The notes under the pieces are model-generated. The model did no database searches. It saw only the letters and a list, made by a program, of their open reading frames with translations, and was not told where the DNA came from. DNA of 6,605 nucleotides from an uncultured Bacillota bacterium (GTDB lineage: Bacteria > Bacillota_I > Bacilli_A > RF39 > UBA660): contig CAMUZJ010000057.1 in assembly GCA_947165195.1 (NCBI GenBank), positions 1-6,605 of the forward strand, given 5' to 3'. The position numbers were made by a program, and so were the translations under genes. Shown one piece after another: positions 5,365-6,605 of this stretch. The first letter of the stretch is position 1, and every line of letters starts with the position of its first letter.

Positions 5365-6396
5365 TTATTCTACTGTTGATTTCCAAAGTCCATGTAAATT
5401 ACAATAGGCATAAATAACTGAGCCTTTCACGTAGTCAAAAGTTGCGACTGGTTTATCATTTGGACTTAACCTTACCATATTTACTTTATTATCATATACT
5501 TGTGCTATCCACATAATAGAATGTTCTTCACTCATTGGGTGCTCTATACTTCCAACGGATACTTGAATTTTATCATGATTTACATCATATACTGGAATAT
5601 GTTTTTCTACAGCGGCATCCACAGTATTAGCTTTTATTTCTATAATTGAGTCATTATCTTCTATTTTTCCATTAGTTAGTATAAATGCACTCTTTGTATT
5701 TTTATCTTTATAAAATCTTACTTCTTGATTCATTTTTTTACCTCTTTCCAATTCATTATAAAGGATATAGCGAATATCTTCAATAGATTTATCCATATTA
5801 AAAATTCCATTACCAACAGGATAATATACAGGAAATATCTTATACTTACAATCACCAATTTTTTTTTCAAAACATTTCTTTCTAACTTGAGATACAGATA
5901 TCTTCTCATCTAAAATAATAGAACTTACTTGATTACCAAAAGTAATAATAACCTTAGGATCAATAATCTCTATCTCTTTTAGTAATAAATCTAAATATTT
6001 TGATAAAACTTCATCACTTAATGGTCTAGCATCCACTTGAGTACATTTTCCTAAATTGGTAATAAAGACTCTATTGTTTTCTATTTCTTGATAGACATAA
6101 TCACAAAAGTCATAATTCCAATCTTTGGGCTTTTTATCTATAATAGCATTATAAACTTCATCACTTAATAAATTTACTTCATGAAATAATTTCCAAATAT
6201 TTTTCGTTCCTAACCACGGGGATTTTCTACCTTGCCAAGATTTTAGACTAGCGATATTTCTACCAGTTGGGTTCATAAAAACAAAACAAATATCAGGATT
6301 CTTTTCACATCCACCATTATAGATAGAGTCTAATTCTTTTGCTCCATATTTTAATTGTAATTTATCATATTCTTTTTTTAAATCTGCTACTTCCAT
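5365..6396 (-). CDS. Uracil-DNA glycosylase family domain fused to superoxide reductase
   Basis: This 343-residue open frame holds two usually separate proteins. Residues 1 to about 216 look like a complete uracil-DNA-glycosylase-superfamily protein: FVFMNPTGRN (38-47) in the first active-site loop, the core strand and helix VFITNLGKCTQ (110-120) and IIDPKVIITFGNQ (144-156), and YYPVGNG (191-197) where others have HPSPxN. The iron-sulfur cysteines of family 4 are mostly absent. Residues 222-343 are a full superoxide reductase (desulfoferrodoxin-type) with iron ligands H266 (in EKHIP), H286 (EHPM), H292 (EEHSI), C332 and H335 (YCNLHG), plus E264-K265. Its N-terminal desulforedoxin-like part has no cysteines, as in class III enzymes. 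The junction ELERGKKM contains a Shine-Dalgarno and in-frame ATG, so a free reductase may also be made. The ATG at 6396 follows TTAGGT weakly. It lies 22 bases after the SDR gene and 21 before the TSCPD gene. It reduces superoxide without making oxygen, a trait of anaerobes. Confidence 0.88.
   Translation of the reverse strand: MEVADLKKEYDKLQLKYGAKELDSIYNGGCEKNPDICFVFMNPTGRNIASLKSWQGRKSPWLGTKNIWKLFHEVNLLSDEVYNAIIDKKPKDWNYDFCDYVYQEIENNRVFITNLGKCTQVDARPLSDEVLSKYLDLLLKEIEIIDPKVIITFGNQVSSIILDEKISVSQVRKKCFEKKIGDCKYKIFPVYYPVGNGIFNMDKSIEDIRYILYNELERGKKMNQEVRFYKDKNTKSAFILTNGKIEDNDSIIEIKANTVDAAVEKHIPVYDVNHDKIQVSVGSIEHPMSEEHSIMWIAQVYDNKVNMVRLSPNDKPVATFDYVKGSVIYAYCNLHGLWKSTVE
5731..5747 (-). promoter_or_regulatory. 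Internal ribosome binding site and ATG for a free superoxide reductase
   Basis: Within the fusion, AAAGAGGT (5740-5747) lies 6 bases before an in-frame ATG at 5733. Starting there gives a 122-residue protein beginning MNQEVRFYKDK, the normal N-terminus and length of a desulfoferrodoxin-type superoxide reductase. The Shine-Dalgarno is better than the one before the full-length start. This is the trace of an ancestral separate gene, an active internal start, or both. Confidence 0.6.
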
Positions 6397-6418
6397 ACTT
6401 CTACCTAAAAACTATTTT

Positions 6419-6605
6419 TTAAACGCAAGTATAGCCACCATCAATTGGTAATACAATACCTGTTACATAACTTGCTTCATCACTTGCTAAAAAGATAGCT
6501 CCTGCATTTAATTCTCCTTCTTTTCCATATCTTTTCATTGGTACATGAGTCTTAGCAAACTCTTGAAATCTATCAGTATCTAATACTTCTTTAGTTAACT
6601 CTGTA
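6419..6605 (-). CDS. Short-chain dehydrogenase/reductase, C-terminal part
   Basis: Only the last 61 residues are in the window; the gene continues past the right edge. They show the classic end of an NAD(P)-dependent SDR: the region VPMKRYGKEGELNAGAIFLASDEASYVTG, followed by a final strand ILP.DGG (here IVLPIDGGYTCV). This part holds the C-terminal substrate loop and tetramer interface, so neither the cofactor motif nor the Tyr-x-x-x-Lys active site can be seen. A FabG-like, gluconate or sugar dehydrogenase is equally possible and the substrate cannot be called. The stop is TAA, 22 bases before the fusion gene start with no real terminator between, so this is the upstream member of the operon. 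Confidence 0.88.
   Translation of the reverse strand, partial: TELTKEVLDTDRFQEFAKTHVPMKRYGKEGELNAGAIFLASDEASYVTGIVLPIDGGYTCV

Noticed and set aside
5725..5913. Plus-strand open frame of 62 codons
   Set aside because: It is antisense to the fusion gene junction with no start signals.
6405..6422. A/T hairpin (AAAAA-TAG-TTTTT type) between the SDR and fusion genes
   Set aside because: The stem is only A:T pairs with no following T-tract beyond itself, so it is not a credible terminator; the genes look co-transcribed.
1..6605. CRISPR, toxin-antitoxin, phage, retron or other defence system
   Set aside because: No regular repeats, nucleases, reverse transcriptase, integrase or inverted terminal repeats are visible, and the genes do not form such a set.

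Overview
The window is strongly AT-rich with ordinary TGG tryptophan codons and dense, mostly minus-strand genes. This fits a low-GC, Gram-positive-type (Firmicutes) bacterium. A secreted D-Ala-D-Ala carboxypeptidase implies a peptidoglycan wall. A superoxide reductase domain and a TIGR03905-type TSCPD protein fit an anaerobic or microaerophilic, gut-Clostridia/Bacilli-like host. I do not name a genus. No mobile element, tRNA, rRNA or CRISPR array is visible.

Layout, read along the minus strand from the right edge. (1) A three-gene, tightly packed run: the tail of a short-chain dehydrogenase/reductase (cut by the window edge), then a 343-residue protein joining a uracil-DNA-glycosylase-superfamily domain to a complete superoxide reductase (desulfoferrodoxin-type) domain, then a small four-cysteine TSCPD protein ending in a weak hairpin. 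(2) A CYTH-fold protein with its own extended -10 promoter. (3) A DUF2935 protein, an apparently duplicated helical metal-binding bundle, closed by a very good intrinsic terminator. (4) A 132-residue protein of unknown function with its own extended -10 promoter, whose stop lies 3 bases from the stop of the only plus-strand gene, a DUF6512-like membrane protein. (5) A short divergent promoter region, then the D-Ala-D-Ala carboxypeptidase, closed by a terminator. (6) A tocopherol-cyclase-like protein with no visible Shine-Dalgarno.

The most interesting item is the glycosylase/superoxide reductase fusion. A good Shine-Dalgarno and an in-frame ATG sit exactly at the domain junction, so the locus may give both a fused protein and a free 122-residue superoxide reductase. 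The other genes are mostly single transcription units of housekeeping or unknown role, and I see no multi-gene defence or biosynthetic system.

Translation starts follow a consistent pattern. Several genes use GGTGAT-like (rather than GGAGG-like) Shine-Dalgarno sequences exactly 4 bases before ATG. For several genes this moves the start downstream of the longest open frame, because the first in-frame GTG is part of the ribosome binding site. No gene-free stretch exceeds 300 bases; the longest is about 120 bases.
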